Source: CAZUDI01 sp964618975 (GTDB lineage: Bacteria; Desulfobacterota; Desulfomonilia; UBA1062). From it: DNA of 33,696 bases. Below, in pieces: positions 32,928 through 33,696 of this stretch. Under the pieces are notes generated by a model that saw only the letters and a list, made by a program, of their open reading frames with translations, did not search any database and was not told where the DNA came from. The first letter of the stretch is position 1. Every line of letters begins with the position of its first letter. Both the position numbers and the translations under genes were made by a program. The DNA lies in the NCBI GenBank assembly GCA_964618975.1, contig CAZUDI010000044.1, positions 1 to 33,696 of the forward strand, read 5' to 3'.

Positions 32928-33696
32928 GTGGGACTGGGAAAGAAGGCCTATAATTCACGTATCGACCGCTTGCTCTACCAGAACATGAACGAACAGGTCT
33001 ATCGCCAACGGATCTGCGTCCAGGAAACGGATTTTTCGCGTATTATGGAGGTGCTCGCGGCGTGCAACCGCGGGAGGGTACCCGAGGAGAAGCTCCGCTT
33101 CTCCGCCGTCATGATGCGCGCCATCGCCCTGGCCTGTGATCACGTGGATGGAGACGGGCGCAAGCCCTTCCGGCGTTTCAGCGGCTACACCTCCGGCCTG
33201 CCCTGGGGCGGAAGCTGGGAGAGCGAGACGATCGACATCTCGCTCATGATCTTGCGTGAGGTGGATGGCGACCCGCAGCAGACCTGTCCGGTGGTCTTTC
33301 GCGAGGTGGAGCGGAAGACGGTGGCGAGTCTCTCACGCAAGGTATGGGAGGCGGTCAACCTGCCGGAGGACGAGGTGCCGGGTATCAGGATGCTCAAGCA
33401 GATTGCCGCGCTGCCGCCCGCACTCACCTGGCTGCTTCTGAAGTGTACGAAAGTCGCATGGATCAAGGCCAGGGTTATCGCACCGACCTCCTTGTCGATC
33501 TTGCCGCGAAAGATCACCTGGTTTCAGGGGGAGCATACGAGCTATTTCGGCCTTCCCGCCATCGATCCGCAGACGCACAAGGCCAATCTCGAATGGACCT
33601 ATGACCATCGTCTCGGCATGGGCAAGGACATCGCCGGGTTTCTGGAGACGCTCACCGCCATTCTGGAGGTCGGTGATTTCGTGGAGCGTGAGGTGC
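32928..33696 (+). CDS. E2-like (CAT-fold) acyltransferase, right-truncated
   Basis: The frame is open from 32883 to the window end, so no stop is seen; 256 residues are visible from GTG 32928. GTG 32904 is an alternative start; a GAGAGGGA lies slightly close to 32928. The sequence resembles the catalytic domain of 2-oxoacid dehydrogenase E2 acyltransferases and chloramphenicol acetyltransferases, best near the end: WTYDHRLGMGKDIAGFLETL. No lipoyl or E1/E3-binding domains precede it, unlike a metabolic E2. The active-site His is kept (residue 227), but the Asp of HRxxDG is Met231. It is therefore either an acyltransferase with altered chemistry or a structural or binding homologue. The PaaK-like gene before it may supply the acyl group. 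Confidence 0.75.
   Translation, partial: MGLGKKAYNSRIDRLLYQNMNEQVYRQRICVQETDFSRIMEVLAACNRGRVPEEKLRFSAVMMRAIALACDHVDGDGRKPFRRFSGYTSGLPWGGSWESETIDISLMILREVDGDPQQTCPVVFREVERKTVASLSRKVWEAVNLPEDEVPGIRMLKQIAALPPALTWLLLKCTKVAWIKARVIAPTSLSILPRKITWFQGEHTSYFGLPAIDPQTHKANLEWTYDHRLGMGKDIAGFLETLTAILEVGDFVEREV

Noticed and set aside
1..33696. CRISPR arrays, tRNA or rRNA genes, insertion sequences or transposase genes
   Set aside because: No regular short repeats with spacers, no tRNA-like cloverleaf or rRNA sequence, and no transposase motifs were noticed on either strand by reading.

Overview
The window is a high-GC segment from what looks like a Gram-negative, proteobacterium-like genome. The evidence is four proteins with lipobox-type or anchored N-termini and Sfp/EntD-type and RND-free efflux gene content; the exact taxon cannot be read from the sequence. 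It is probably part of an assembled scaffold, because it carries an exact 100-N gap at 11095-11194. Almost all of it is one non-ribosomal peptide synthetase (NRPS) gene cluster plus accessory genes.

Layout. (1) 1-15708, + strand: a tight NRPS operon. The first gene is cut by the left edge ([C tail]-A-T-E, A-domain code read by eye as DLTKIGEVGK, Asn). It is followed by a C-A-T-E gene (aliphatic residue, code DAWFFGCVLK) and a C-A-T / gap / C-A-T-R gene (Ala-type code DLYNNALTYK, then Gln-type code DAQDIGVVDK) that ends in a thioester reductase. (2) 15749-19769, + strand: SDR oxidoreductase, type II thioesterase, phosphopantetheinyl transferase and a membrane-anchored serine beta-lactamase-family hydrolase. 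(3) 19997-24746: two small paralogous lipoproteins, a minus-strand stand-alone condensation-like acyltransferase and a large PKD-type lipoprotein with a poly-Gly linker. (4) 25194-29783: a fourth NRPS gene, C-A-T-E, closely parallel in plan to the second one (Val/Ile-like code DALFLGGTFK). (5) 29840-33696: a minus-strand MFS exporter, a PaaK/CapK-type adenylate-forming enzyme and a right-truncated E2-like acyltransferase with an altered active site.

How it may work together. The PPTase arms the carrier proteins and the type II TE clears misprimed ones. The E domains give D-Asn and D-aliphatic residues, and L-Ala and L-Gln follow. The R domain releases the chain reductively, giving a glutaminal-type aldehyde or a product the SDR reduces further. 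The MFS pump exports it. The membrane-anchored S12-type hydrolase could cut at a D-residue outside the cytoplasm, either for prodrug maturation or for self-resistance. The three separate acyl-activating or transferring proteins (PaaK-like, E2-like, C-like) suggest an extra acylation step that I cannot assign.

The most unusual points are an in-frame glutamyl-tRNA synthetase (GltX) tail fused to the first NRPS at the window edge, a C-A didomain with clearly foreign codon use lying between near-identical T-domain repeats (which also explains the assembly gap), and the D-Asn module combined with an exported beta-lactamase-fold hydrolase.
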